NCBI GenBank assembly: GCA_030849965.1 | Contig: JAVDKL010000001.1 | Location: 1-64,000 of the forward strand | From: Schauerella fraxinea | Lineage (GTDB): Bacteria; Pseudomonadota; Gammaproteobacteria; Burkholderiales; Burkholderiaceae_B | DNA length: 64,000 nucleotides | Direction: 5' to 3' | Shown: positions 53,641 to 61,940 of the stretch, piece after piece | How the letters are laid out: every line of letters starts with the position of its first letter | Numbering within the stretch: position 1 is the stretch's first letter | Position numbers and translations under genes: made by a program | Notes under the pieces: model-generated | What the model was told of the DNA's origin: nothing | What the model saw: the letters and a program-made list of their open reading frames with translations, nothing else | Database searches by the model: none

Positions 53641-54914
53641 CCATCCTTTCCGTAGGCTTCATGGCCTTCTTGATCATCGGCGTACCGGTGGCGTTCGCCA
53701 TTGGGCTCTCGGCGATCGGCGCGATCATGTACGAGGATCTGCCGATCGCCGTGGCGTTCCAGCAGATGACGTCGGGCATGAATGCATTTTCGTTTCTGGC
53801 GATTCCGTTCTTTATCTTTACCGGCGAACTGATGCTTTACGGCGGCATCGCGGATCGCATCGTCACCTTTGCCAAGTCGCTCGTGGGCCACGTGCGCGGC
53901 GGCCTGGGGATGTCCAACGTGGTCGCCTGCACGCTTTTCGGCGGCGTATCGGGATCGCCCGTGGCGGACGTCTCGGCGATGGGATCGGTGATGATTCCGA
54001 TGATGAAGCGCGAGGGCTACGACGCGGACTACGCGGTCAACGTCACCACGCATGCAGCATTGGTGGGGGCACTCATGCCCACCAGCCACAACATCATCAT
54101 CTACACGCTTGCCGCCGGCGGCAAGGTATCGATTGCCGCGCTCATCGCGGCCGGGGTGATCCCGGCGTTGATTCTCACCGTGTGCAACCTGGCGGCCGCG
54201 TATCTGGTCGCACGCAGCCGCGGCTATCCCTCCGGCACGTTTCCCGGTTGGGCAATCGTCGGCCGCTCGCTGGCGGCGGCGTTGCCGGGGCTGTTCGTGG
54301 TGGTACTCATCATCGCCGGGATTTTGAGCGGGGTGTTCACTGCCACGGAATCCGCGGCGGTAGCGGTGTTGTATGCGTTGGCGCTCACCGTGTTCGTGTA
54401 CCGCTCGCTCACGTTCGACCAGTTCGTGCGCGCCGCGGCCAAGGCAGTGAAGACCACCGGCATCGTGCTGCTGCTCATCGGCATCTCGGCCACCTTCGGC
54501 TATCTCATCAGCTTCTACGGCGTGGCCGAAAAGACCGGCGAGATGATGGCGGCGATTTCCACCGATCCCTGGGCCATTTTTCTGATGGTCAACGTCATCC
54601 TGTTTCTGCTGGGGACGTTTCTGGACATGGCGGCGACCATCCTCATCTGCACGCCGATCTTCCTGCCGATCTGCATGCAGTACGGCATGAGTCCGGTGCA
54701 GTTCGGCATCGTGATCCTGTTGAACTGCGCATTGGGATTGAATACGCCGCCGGTGGGCACCACGCAATTCATCGGGTGCGCCATCGGTCAGGTATCGGTG
54801 GGAACGGTGATGCGAACGATCTGGCCGTTTTACGGCGCGCTGATCGCCGCGTTGGCTTTGGTCACGTACGTGCCGGCGTTCTCGATGTGGTTGCCGAGCG
54901 TGTTGCTCAACTAG
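53631..54914 (+). CDS. TRAP transporter large permease (DctM family)
   Basis: Inner-membrane transport subunit of 427 residues with about twelve helices, using Na+ or H+ gradients to import the ligand delivered by DctP. Conserved DctM parts are FLAIPFFIFTGELMLYGGIADRIVTFAKSLVGHVRGGL, GGVSGSPVADVSAMGSVMIPMM and LNCALGLNTPPVGTTQFIGCAIGQVS. The ATG at 53631 lies inside the end of dctQ. The 3' end overlaps the convergent gntR by 4 bp. Confidence 0.92.
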   Translation: MALTILSVGFMAFLIIGVPVAFAIGLSAIGAIMYEDLPIAVAFQQMTSGMNAFSFLAIPFFIFTGELMLYGGIADRIVTFAKSLVGHVRGGLGMSNVVACTLFGGVSGSPVADVSAMGSVMIPMMKREGYDADYAVNVTTHAALVGALMPTSHNIIIYTLAAGGKVSIAALIAAGVIPALILTVCNLAAAYLVARSRGYPSGTFPGWAIVGRSLAAALPGLFVVVLIIAGILSGVFTATESAAVAVLYALALTVFVYRSLTFDQFVRAAAKAVKTTGIVLLLIGISATFGYLISFYGVAEKTGEMMAAISTDPWAIFLMVNVILFLLGTFLDMAATILICTPIFLPICMQYGMSPVQFGIVILLNCALGLNTPPVGTTQFIGCAIGQVSVGTVMRTIWPFYGALIAALALVTYVPAFSMWLPSVLLN

Positions 54915-55597
54915 AAGTAATCCGGATGCCGCGCGCGAATCTCATCGACCTGGGATAACGTGCCCGACAAATGCGCGCGCAGGCTGGCTTGCGCGGCATC
55001 CGCTTGCCGCACGGCGATGGCGTCGACGATGCGCACGTGGTCGTCGATCACCTGCTGCATCTTGCCCGGTGAGGGCAGATGCAGCCGGCGCAGCCGCTCG
55101 ATGTGACCGCTGCGGCTTTGCAAGAGCTGCAGCAACTCGCCCATGCCCGCGGCCCGATATAGCTCACGGTGAAAGGCGTGATCGGCGTCTGAAAAGGCCA
55201 GATAGTCGGCGGCTGCGGCAAGGCGCGTCTGGTCCTCCAGGATACGGCGCAGTCGAATAATCAGATCGGCCGTGGCCACGCTTTCGGGTGACGCCAATTC
55301 GCGCACGATTTCAAGCTCGATCGAACGGCGCAGAAAGTGCGCTTGCACCGCCTTGGTCATATCGATTTTGCTTACGCGCGTGGCCGCCTGTGGAAACACA
55401 TCGACCAGGCCTTCCTCCTGCAGCCGCATCAATGCATCGCGCACAGGCGTCTGACTCACCCCGAACTGTGCGGCAAGCTCGGTGCGCGCCAACGGGGTGC
55501 CGGGGGGCAAATCCAGGCTCACGATCCTCTCACGCAGCAGCTCATACAGCTGAGGGGCGACTTGGCGCAGACGATCGAGGGCGACAGGAGCATTCAT
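54911..55597 (-). CDS. GntR family (FCD domain) transcriptional regulator
   Basis: Regulator of 228 residues: a winged helix at about 15-80 (GTPLARTELAAQFGVSQTPVRDALMRLQEEGLVDVFP) and an FCD ligand domain with the metal-type residues DADHAFHRELYRAAG and a late His in VIDDHVRIVDAI. It is divergent from the ABC importer/dehydratase operon, and a 22-bp inverted repeat lies across that operon's promoter. It may also control the udh operon, whose operator looks different. A sugar acid is the likely ligand. Confidence 0.9.
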   Translation of the reverse strand: MNAPVALDRLRQVAPQLYELLRERIVSLDLPPGTPLARTELAAQFGVSQTPVRDALMRLQEEGLVDVFPQAATRVSKIDMTKAVQAHFLRRSIELEIVRELASPESVATADLIIRLRRILEDQTRLAAAADYLAFSDADHAFHRELYRAAGMGELLQLLQSRSGHIERLRRLHLPSPGKMQQVIDDHVRIVDAIAVRQADAAQASLRAHLSGTLSQVDEIRARHPDYF

Positions 55598-55650
55598 AGA
55601 CGAGGTTGGGCAAAGATTCCGCTGTAAGGCTGCAAGCGTACCGCATTTCC

Positions 55651-55681
55651 TTGCTTATGAAATACTAATGTTTTAGTATTT
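55651..55681 (+). promoter_or_regulatory. Promoter of the ABC/dehydratase operon overlapped by a 22-bp inverted repeat
   Basis: TTGCTT (55651-55656) and TAGTAT (55674-55679) are 17 bp apart. The arms AAATACTAA (55660-55668) and TTAGTATTT (55673-55681) around TGTT cover the spacer and the -10. The site is a strong candidate operator for the divergent GntR protein. Confidence 0.65.
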
Positions 55682-55765
55682 GACGCAGGCAGGTGGACGT
55701 TCGATCCGCCGCCCCATGCATGCCAATCAGACCGGTGCACCAGACGCCGGCATCGGAGACAAACC

Positions 55766-56779
55766 ATGTTCAAAGTCACTTTGCGCGCGACCGCGTTCGC
55801 GCTCACGCTAAGCGCCGCGCTCGGCGGGGCCGTACACGCCGCCGAGAAAACCGAGATCACCATCACCAAGCAGCCGAGCATCCTCTATCTGCCGGCCATT
55901 GTGATGGAAAAGCAGAAGCTGATCGAGAAACAGGCCGCCGCACTGGGCCTGCCCAATCTGACGGTGCAATGGCGCATGTTCTCGGGTGGCGGCGCGGCCA
56001 CCGATGCCTTGCTGTCGAACAACGTCGACATCGTCAACAGCGGGTTGGGCAACCTGTTGCTGCTGTGGGACCGCACGCGAGGCGGTGTGAAAGGCATCGT
56101 GACCAATTCTGCGCAACCGGTCGTGCTGATCAGCCGCGAGGCACGCATCAAGACGCTGAAGGATTTCCAGCCTACCGACAAGATCGCGGTGCCCACGGTA
56201 CGCATCTCCACGCAGGCGATTCTTTTGCAGATGGCCTCCGAGCAAGCCTTTGGCGCAGGGCAGTGGGGCAAGCTCGACCCGAACACGGTGCAACTCGGAC
56301 ACCCCGACGCGGCAGGCGCCTTGTCCAATCCCAAGCACGAAGTGGCCAGCCATTTCTCCGCGCCGCCATTCGACTTTCAAGAGTTGAAGAACATACCCGG
56401 CGCGCACATCGTGCTGAGTTCGGCCGACATCATCAAAGGCGGCCTCTCGCAGTCGACGTTGTTTACCACCACGGCCTTCGCGAAGGACAACCCGAAGACG
56501 ATCGATGCGGTGATCGCGGCCTCCAGGGAAGCGGTCGAGTATGTGAAAACCCACACGCGCGAATCGGTTGAAATGTACAAGGAACTCAGCGGGGACCGCA
56601 CCAGCGTCGACGATCTGATGGCGATGATGAAGCAGCCCGGCATGATGAATTTCCAGACGGCGCCCGTGGGCAGCATGCAGTTCGCCGCCCATATGCACAA
56701 GGTGGGCATTCTCAAGACGGAGCCGCGCGCCTGGACCGAGTATTTCCTGCCCGTCGCCGCCAGCTTGAACGGCAACTGA
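55766..56779 (+). CDS. ABC transporter substrate-binding protein (NitT/TauT type)
   Basis: Periplasmic receptor of 337 residues with signal peptide MFKVTLRATAFALTLSAALGGAVHA. It belongs to the NMT1/SsuA-like family (ILYLPAIVMEKQKLIEKQ, FSGGGAATDALLSNNVDIVNSGLGNLL, GIVTNSAQPVVLISREARI). These proteins bind sulphonates, nitrate, thiamine precursors or organic anions. The company of a dehydratase and an RraA protein suggests a sugar acid here, which would be unusual for the family. Confidence 0.88.
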   Translation: MFKVTLRATAFALTLSAALGGAVHAAEKTEITITKQPSILYLPAIVMEKQKLIEKQAAALGLPNLTVQWRMFSGGGAATDALLSNNVDIVNSGLGNLLLLWDRTRGGVKGIVTNSAQPVVLISREARIKTLKDFQPTDKIAVPTVRISTQAILLQMASEQAFGAGQWGKLDPNTVQLGHPDAAGALSNPKHEVASHFSAPPFDFQELKNIPGAHIVLSSADIIKGGLSQSTLFTTTAFAKDNPKTIDAVIAASREAVEYVKTHTRESVEMYKELSGDRTSVDDLMAMMKQPGMMNFQTAPVGSMQFAAHMHKVGILKTEPRAWTEYFLPVAASLNGN

Positions 56780-56804
56780 CTGCCCGACCGCACAAGGAGG
56801 CGCC

Positions 56805-57575
56805 ATGACGCATTTATTGGATGTGGACGGCGTGACGCTGCGCTACAAAACGCCGTCCAGCCTGATTACGGCCACGGATCGCGTGAGTTTTCAAGTTGAA
56901 ACCGGCGATCGTTTCGTGCTGCTTGGGCCCTCGGGCTGTGGCAAGTCGACGCTGCTCAAGGCCGTGGGCGGTTATCTCACGCCGGAGGAAGGCGAGATCC
57001 GGATCAAAGGTCGAACGGTCAAGCGGCCGGGCGCCGATCGCATGATGGTGTTTCAGGAGTTCGACCAGTTACTGCCGTGGAAAACGGTGGTGGAGAACGT
57101 GATGTTTCCCCTCTCGGTGGCGCGCAAATTGCCGCGCCGCGAAGCCGAAGAGAAAGCGCGCGCCTATATCGAGAAGGTCAATCTGACCAAGTTCGCCGAC
57201 AGCTACACGCACACCTTGTCGGGCGGCATGAAGCAGCGAGTGGCCATTGCCCGTGGCATGGCAATGGAGCCGGACATCCTCTTGATGGACGAGCCCTTCG
57301 CAGCACTCGATGCGCTCACGCGGCGCCACATGCAGGATGAACTGTTGCGGCTCTGGGAAGACACGCGCTTTACCGTGCTGTTCGTCACGCATTCGATTGC
57401 GGAGGCCATCCGCATCGGCAATCGCATTCTGCTGCTCTCGCCGCATCCCGGCCAGGTGAAGGCGGAGGTCAACGACGTCGACCGCGTGTCGGCCGAAAAC
57501 GGCGAGGCGGCCGAACTCGAAAAGCGCATTCACGATCTGCTGTTCAACGATCCCCATCCGGAGGCGACGGTATGA
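56805..57575 (+). CDS. ABC transporter ATP-binding protein (NitT/TauT type)
   Basis: Cytosolic ATPase of 256 residues that energises import with the neighbouring permease. Walker A LGPSGCGKST is near residue 44, the Q loop is in MVFQEFDQLLPWKTV, the signature is LSGGMKQRVAIARGMAME and Walker B is ILLMDEPFAALDALTR. A GGAGGC site stands upstream. It overlaps the permease gene by 4 bp. Confidence 0.93.
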   Translation: MTHLLDVDGVTLRYKTPSSLITATDRVSFQVETGDRFVLLGPSGCGKSTLLKAVGGYLTPEEGEIRIKGRTVKRPGADRMMVFQEFDQLLPWKTVVENVMFPLSVARKLPRREAEEKARAYIEKVNLTKFADSYTHTLSGGMKQRVAIARGMAMEPDILLMDEPFAALDALTRRHMQDELLRLWEDTRFTVLFVTHSIAEAIRIGNRILLLSPHPGQVKAEVNDVDRVSAENGEAAELEKRIHDLLFNDPHPEATV

Positions 57576-58441
57576 CCCAAGCAACCATCACGATGCGCGA
57601 TGTGGCGGGCGACCGCGCCGCCGCTGGCGAACGGGCCGTCGTCGTGCGCGAACTCGGCGCGCTCGAACGCGCCTGGAACAATGCGTTCGTGCGCAAGACG
57701 CTCATCATTATCGTGCTCGCCCTGGCGTGGGAAGTGTATGCACGCATTCTCGATAATCCCCTCACGTTTCCCACGTTGAGCGAGACGATCAAAACGCTGA
57801 TCGAACGCATCGGCGACGGCGTGTTGCTCACGCGTGCGTGGACGTCGATCAAAGTGCTGCTGCTCGGGTATTTCGTCGGCCTGGTGTTGGCGGGATTGTT
57901 GACGATGCTGGCCATCACCACGCGCATCGGTACGGACTTCCTCGAAACGATGACGGCGATGTTCAATCCGCTGCCGGCCATTGCTTTACTGCCGCTGGCG
58001 TTGATCTGGTTCGGTCTGGGTACGGCAAGTCTGGTGTTTACGCTGGTGCACTCGGTGCTGTGGGCGGTGGCGTTGAACACGCATGCGGGATTTTTGAGTG
58101 TGTCGCACACGCTGCGCATGGTGGGTCGCAACTACGAGCTCACGGGTTTCGCGTATGTGCGGCGCATTCTGGTGCCAGCTGCGTTTCCGTCGATTCTGAC
58201 GGGGCTGAAGATCGGCTGGGCATTTGCCTGGCGCACGTTGATCGCCGCCGAACTCGTCTTTGGCGTGGCCTCCGGCCAAGGCGGTCTGGGCTGGTTTATC
58301 TTCGAGAATCGCAACCTGCTCGACATTCCCGCTGTGTTTGCCGGTTTGCTTACCGTTATCGTGATTGGACTGGTCGTCGAAAATCTGGTGTTTCGCACGA
58401 TCGAGAAAAAAACCGTACGCCGTTGGGGCATGCAAGGATAA
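57572..58441 (+). CDS. ABC transporter permease (NitT/TauT type)
   Basis: Membrane subunit of 289 residues with six hydrophobic helices and the cytoplasmic EAA-type loop TLRMVGRNYELTGFAYVRRILVPAAFPSILTGLKIGWAFAWR that contacts the ATPase. Homodimerisation is usual in this family. Its start overlaps the ATPase stop (ATGA) and it ends 9 bp before the dehydratase gene, so import and first enzyme are co-expressed. Confidence 0.92.
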   Translation: MTQATITMRDVAGDRAAAGERAVVVRELGALERAWNNAFVRKTLIIIVLALAWEVYARILDNPLTFPTLSETIKTLIERIGDGVLLTRAWTSIKVLLLGYFVGLVLAGLLTMLAITTRIGTDFLETMTAMFNPLPAIALLPLALIWFGLGTASLVFTLVHSVLWAVALNTHAGFLSVSHTLRMVGRNYELTGFAYVRRILVPAAFPSILTGLKIGWAFAWRTLIAAELVFGVASGQGGLGWFIFENRNLLDIPAVFAGLLTVIVIGLVVENLVFRTIEKKTVRRWGMQG

Positions 58442-58450
58442 GAGAGAGAC

Positions 58451-60190
58451 ATGACAACACCGAGAAAAACCGCCGAATCGCTGCGCAGCGCCCGTTGGTT
58501 CGCCCCTGACGATCTGCGCGGCTTCGGCCACCGTTCGCGCGCCATGCAGATGGGTTATGCGCCCGAAGAGTGGGCCGGCAAGCCAGTGATCGCGATCATC
58601 AATACCTGGTCCGACATCAACCCCTGTCATACGCATTTCAAGCAGCGCGTGGAAGACGTCAAGCGTGGCGTGTGGCAGGCGGGTGGCTTTCCGATCGAAC
58701 TGCCGGCGATCTCGCTGGCCGAGCAATACGTCAAGCCCACCACGATGCTCTATCGCAACATGCTGGCGATGGAGACCGAAGAGCTGATCCGGTCGCATCC
58801 CGTGGATGGCGCGGTGTTGATGGGCGGCTGCGACAAAACCACGCCGGGATTATTGATGGGCGCCACCAGCGCGGGCGTACCGGCAATCTACATACCGGCC
58901 GGCCCGATGCTGCGCGGAAATTGGCAAGGCAACACCTTGGGATCGGGTTCGGACGCCTGGAAGTATTGGGACGATCGGCGCGCCGGGGTGATCAGTGAAC
59001 CGCAGTGGATCGGCATCCAAGCCGGCATCGCGCGCAGCCACGGCACCTGCATGACGATGGGCACGGCCAGCACGATGACGGCCATCGCCGAAGCGCTGGG
59101 GATGACCTTGCCGGGCGCATCATCGATTCCCGCGCCCGACGCCAATCACATCCGGATGTGCTCCGAGTCGGGCCGCCGCATCGTCGAGATGGTATGGGAG
59201 GATTTGAAGCCCGCCGACATCCAAACGCGCGAGGCGTTCGAGAATGCCATCGCGGTGGCGATGTCGATGGGCTGTTCGACCAACGCGATCATTCATGTGA
59301 TCGGGCAGGCGCGCCGCGCCAATGCCGATATCGGTCTGGACGATTTCGAACGCTTCAGCCGCCTCGTGCCGGTGATCGCCAATGTGCGGCCGAGCGGCGA
59401 TAAGTATCTGATGGAAGACTTCTTCTATGCTGGCGGCTTGCCCGCGCTCATGACACGCATCAAGGATCACCTGCATCTGGATGCCATGACGGTGACGGGG
59501 CGCACGCTCGGCGAAAACATCGCATCGGCTGCGGTGTTCAACGACGATGTGATCCGCCCCTTGGATCGGCCGGTGTATGCCGAAGGCTCGCTGGCGGTGC
59601 TGCGCGGCAATCTCGCGCCGGAGGGCTGCGTCATGAAGCCGGGCGCCTGCGAGCCGCGGTTTTTGAAGCATAGCGGTCCGGCGTTGGTGTTTGACGACTA
59701 TCCTTCTATGAAGGCGGCGATCGATCGCGACGATCTCGACGTCACGCCCGATCACGTGCTGATCCTGCGCAATGCCGGTCCGCAGGGCGGCCCGGGCATG
59801 CCGGAGTGGGGCATGCTGCCGATCCCGAAAAAACTGGTGAAGCAAGGCATCCGCGACATGGTGCGTATCTCGGATGCGCGCATGAGCGGCACCAGTTATG
59901 GCGCCTGCATTTTGCACGTATCGCCCGAGTCGTATGTGGGCGGGCCGCTGGCCCTGGTGCAGAACGGCGACATCATCAGTTTGGATGTGAACGCTCGCAC
60001 GATCGATATCGACGTGCCCGAAGGCGAACTCGCGCGCCGGCGCGCGGCGTGGCAGGCACCGCAGCCGCGCTACGAGCGCGGCTATGGCTGGATGTTTTCC
60101 AAGCACATCGAACAGGCCCATAAGGGGTGTGACTTCGATTTTCTGAAAACCGATTTCGGCGCGCCGGTGGGTGAGCCCGATATTTTTTGA
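58451..60190 (+). CDS. IlvD/Edd family sugar-acid dehydratase (L-arabinonate dehydratase type)
   Basis: Iron-sulphur dehydratase of 579 residues converting an aldonate or similar sugar acid to its 2-keto-3-deoxy form. Cluster cysteines are Cys59 (NPCHTH), Cys127 (GGCDKT) and Cys200 (HGTCMTM), the same positions as in the [2Fe-2S] L-arabinonate dehydratase of Rhizobium, and the catalytic Ser is at about 479 in ARMSGTSYG. Length also agrees. The substrate could be pentonate, hexonate or aldarate; the neighbours do not settle it. It ends just before the AGCC-rich repeat tract. Confidence 0.88.
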   Translation: MTTPRKTAESLRSARWFAPDDLRGFGHRSRAMQMGYAPEEWAGKPVIAIINTWSDINPCHTHFKQRVEDVKRGVWQAGGFPIELPAISLAEQYVKPTTMLYRNMLAMETEELIRSHPVDGAVLMGGCDKTTPGLLMGATSAGVPAIYIPAGPMLRGNWQGNTLGSGSDAWKYWDDRRAGVISEPQWIGIQAGIARSHGTCMTMGTASTMTAIAEALGMTLPGASSIPAPDANHIRMCSESGRRIVEMVWEDLKPADIQTREAFENAIAVAMSMGCSTNAIIHVIGQARRANADIGLDDFERFSRLVPVIANVRPSGDKYLMEDFFYAGGLPALMTRIKDHLHLDAMTVTGRTLGENIASAAVFNDDVIRPLDRPVYAEGSLAVLRGNLAPEGCVMKPGACEPRFLKHSGPALVFDDYPSMKAAIDRDDLDVTPDHVLILRNAGPQGGPGMPEWGMLPIPKKLVKQGIRDMVRISDARMSGTSYGACILHVSPESYVGGPLALVQNGDIISLDVNARTIDIDVPEGELARRRAAWQAPQPRYERGYGWMFSKHIEQAHKGCDFDFLKTDFGAPVGEPDIF

Positions 60191-60204
60191 TGACGGCGGC
60201 GAGC

Positions 60205-60415
60205 GGCAAGCCGGAGCCAAAGCTCGAGCCAAAGCTCGAGCCAACGTCAGCGCCGAGGCCATGGCCTGGCCAAAGCTAAGGCCGAGGCCAAGCCAGAGCT
60301 AAAGCCAAAGCCAGAGCCAGAGCCAGAGCCAAAGCCAAAGCCTTGCCGAAGCTAAAGCCGAGGCCAAGCCCCCGCCAGAGCCTCAGCAAAATAAGCCAGA
60401 GCTTCAGCAAAATAA
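60205..60415. repeat. AGCC-rich hexanucleotide repeat tract with a short 3' duplication
   Basis: Units near AGCCRA/AGCYAA recur in tandem, densest at 60300-60345 (AGCCAAAGCCAGAGCCAGAG and onward), with almost no T on the plus strand. GCCAAAGCTCGA is duplicated at the left end. At the right end a 17-18-base word (GAGCYTCAGCAAAATAA) occurs twice. It fills the 265-bp gap between the dehydratase and rraA-like genes. One frame would read as Lys-Pro/Glu-Pro but is interrupted by stops. Confidence 0.88.
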
Positions 60416-60455
60416 TTAAGCGCGACCTCTCAATCTTTTAGAAGCGAACCGATCA

Positions 60456-61166
60456 GTGAAAGACGATACCCGCGAAAAACTGCTGCATGTGAGTGTGGCC
60501 ACGTTGACCACCTGCCTCTTCAAGCGTGGCCTGCGCAATCAATTCATCCAGGATGTGGCACCCGTTGGTGCGCCACGCGGCAACATGGTCGGCGAGGCGT
60601 TTACGTTGCGCTATATGCCGGCGCGCGAAGATCTGAACGGGCTGGAGGTGTTTCGCAATCCCGCCCATCCGCAGCGCAAGGCCGTGGAGGATTGCCCGCC
60701 AGGCGCCGTGCTCGTGATCGATAGCCGCAAGGATGCGCGCGCGGCCTCGGCGGGCGGCATTCTCGTCACGCGGCTGATGCGGCGGGGTGTGGCGGGTGTG
60801 GTGACGGACGGCGGCTTTCGCGATTCGCATGAGATCGGCGAGATGGCGATGCCGGCCTATCACCACCGGCCGTCGCCGCCGACCAATCTCACCTTGCATC
60901 AGGCCATCGACATCAATGTGCCGATCGGCTGCGGCGATGCGCCCGTGTTTCCAGGCGACGTGATCGTGGGTGACGCCGAAGGCGTGATCGTGCTGCCGGC
61001 TCATCTCGCCGATGAGATCGCGGTCGAAGCTTTCGAGATGACGGTGTTTGAAGATTTCGTCACCGAGCAGGTCGATGGCGGCCGCTCGATCGTGGGCCTT
61101 TATCCCGCCACCGATCCGCAAACGCTCACGGATTTCGCGGCCTGGCGCAAGCAGCGCGGCAGGTGA
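60456..61166 (+). CDS. RraA family protein (putative oxoacid aldolase/decarboxylase)
   Basis: Protein of 236 residues of the RraA/4-hydroxy-4-methyl-2-oxoglutarate aldolase family. Conserved are the first helix region VATLTTCLFKRGLRN, GEAFTLRYMPAREDL, the active-site block RGVAGVVTDGGFRDSHEI with its Asp and Arg-Asp, and VPIGCGDAPVFPGDVIVGDAEGVIVLP. The start is a GTG with a weak upstream site. Behind a sugar-acid dehydratase it more likely cleaves or decarboxylates a 2-keto-3-deoxy acid than inhibits RNase E. The repeat tract separates it from the dehydratase gene. Confidence 0.85.
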   Translation: MKDDTREKLLHVSVATLTTCLFKRGLRNQFIQDVAPVGAPRGNMVGEAFTLRYMPAREDLNGLEVFRNPAHPQRKAVEDCPPGAVLVIDSRKDARAASAGGILVTRLMRRGVAGVVTDGGFRDSHEIGEMAMPAYHHRPSPPTNLTLHQAIDINVPIGCGDAPVFPGDVIVGDAEGVIVLPAHLADEIAVEAFEMTVFEDFVTEQVDGGRSIVGLYPATDPQTLTDFAAWRKQRGR

Positions 61167-61328
61167 CGGTACGGTCGATGCGCATGTTTTCGACCGGCAC
61201 GCGGCCGATAAACGTGCGACCGATGAGGTAAGAAATGCGGTATGGTGCCCAGTGAGCGACGGCCCACGTCGCCACTGCCGCATGCACTCGCATGCGCGCG
61301 TGTCTCGCAGCCTAGAGGAGCAATTTCC

Positions 61329-61658
61329 ATGAGTGGATATTTCGTCTTGAAGCAAAGCGGTACGCAGTACATGTTCAACCTCAAAGCGGGCAATCACGAA
61401 ACCGTTCTGACGAGTGAGCGCTACACCACGAAGCAATCCGCGCAAGGCGGCATTGCTTCGGTCCAGCAAAATGCCGCGCATGATGAGCGCTTCAAGAAAT
61501 CAACGGCCAAGGACGGGTCGATGTATTTCACGCTCACGGCCGGTAATGGCGAATCGCTGGGTCGCAGCGAGATGTACACCACTGCTGCGGCACGTGATAA
61601 GGGCATCGCGGCCGTGAAAACAGCTGCTGTAAATGCACCGACGAAAGAGGGCACGTAA
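61329..61658 (+). CDS. YegP family protein (DUF1508)
   Basis: Small soluble protein of 109 residues formed of two DUF1508 repeats: residues 3-50 (YFVLKQSGTQYMFNLKAGNHETVLTSERY...) and 55-101 (DGSMYFTLTAGNGESLGRSEMYTT...). Each repeat gives a short beta-sheet and helix. The function of YegP is not established. The ATG has GAGGAG upstream; the frame open to 61242 is unsupported. It is a single gene between RraA and the branched-chain transporter. Confidence 0.9.
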   Translation: MSGYFVLKQSGTQYMFNLKAGNHETVLTSERYTTKQSAQGGIASVQQNAAHDERFKKSTAKDGSMYFTLTAGNGESLGRSEMYTTAAARDKGIAAVKTAAVNAPTKEGT

Positions 61659-61779
61659 GCATCGCGTAAGAGCGGTGCGATAGGGGTTTGGCCTGCACGG
61701 ACTGCTGCAGTTGCACCTGCATGTCAGAAAGGTGAAACCCTTGGGTAAACCCCTAGCGATTCCGATTCAACTTCATGCC

Positions 61780-61865
61780 TATAATCCGCCCCACAGTCAG
61801 GCGTGGCGCGGGTTTGCGCCCATCTGACCGTACTAAATGCAACATCATCCATCGACGATGTTGCA
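61780..61865 (+). promoter_or_regulatory. livK promoter element and structured leader
   Basis: A perfect -10 TATAAT lies at 61780-61785 with only a poor -35. The predicted leader of about 150 nt then carries two hairpins: GGCGC/GCGCC (61805-61809, 61816-61820) and TGCAACATC/GATGTTGCA (61838-61846, 61857-61865) with a ten-base loop. These may serve stability or post-transcriptional control. Confidence 0.5.
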
Positions 61866-61940
61866 GGGTTGCAAGTGGCGCCAGAAGCGTCGCCGATACA
61901 GAAAAACATCACGCTTTTTCCATTGCCTCGGAGGGTAGTC

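Noticed and set aside
60190-60279. 29-codon frame starting in a TGATG overlap with the dehydratase stop
   Set aside because: It reads into the hexamer tract as Lys-Pro/Glu-Pro and ends by chance at TAA; too short and repeat-derived to call a gene.
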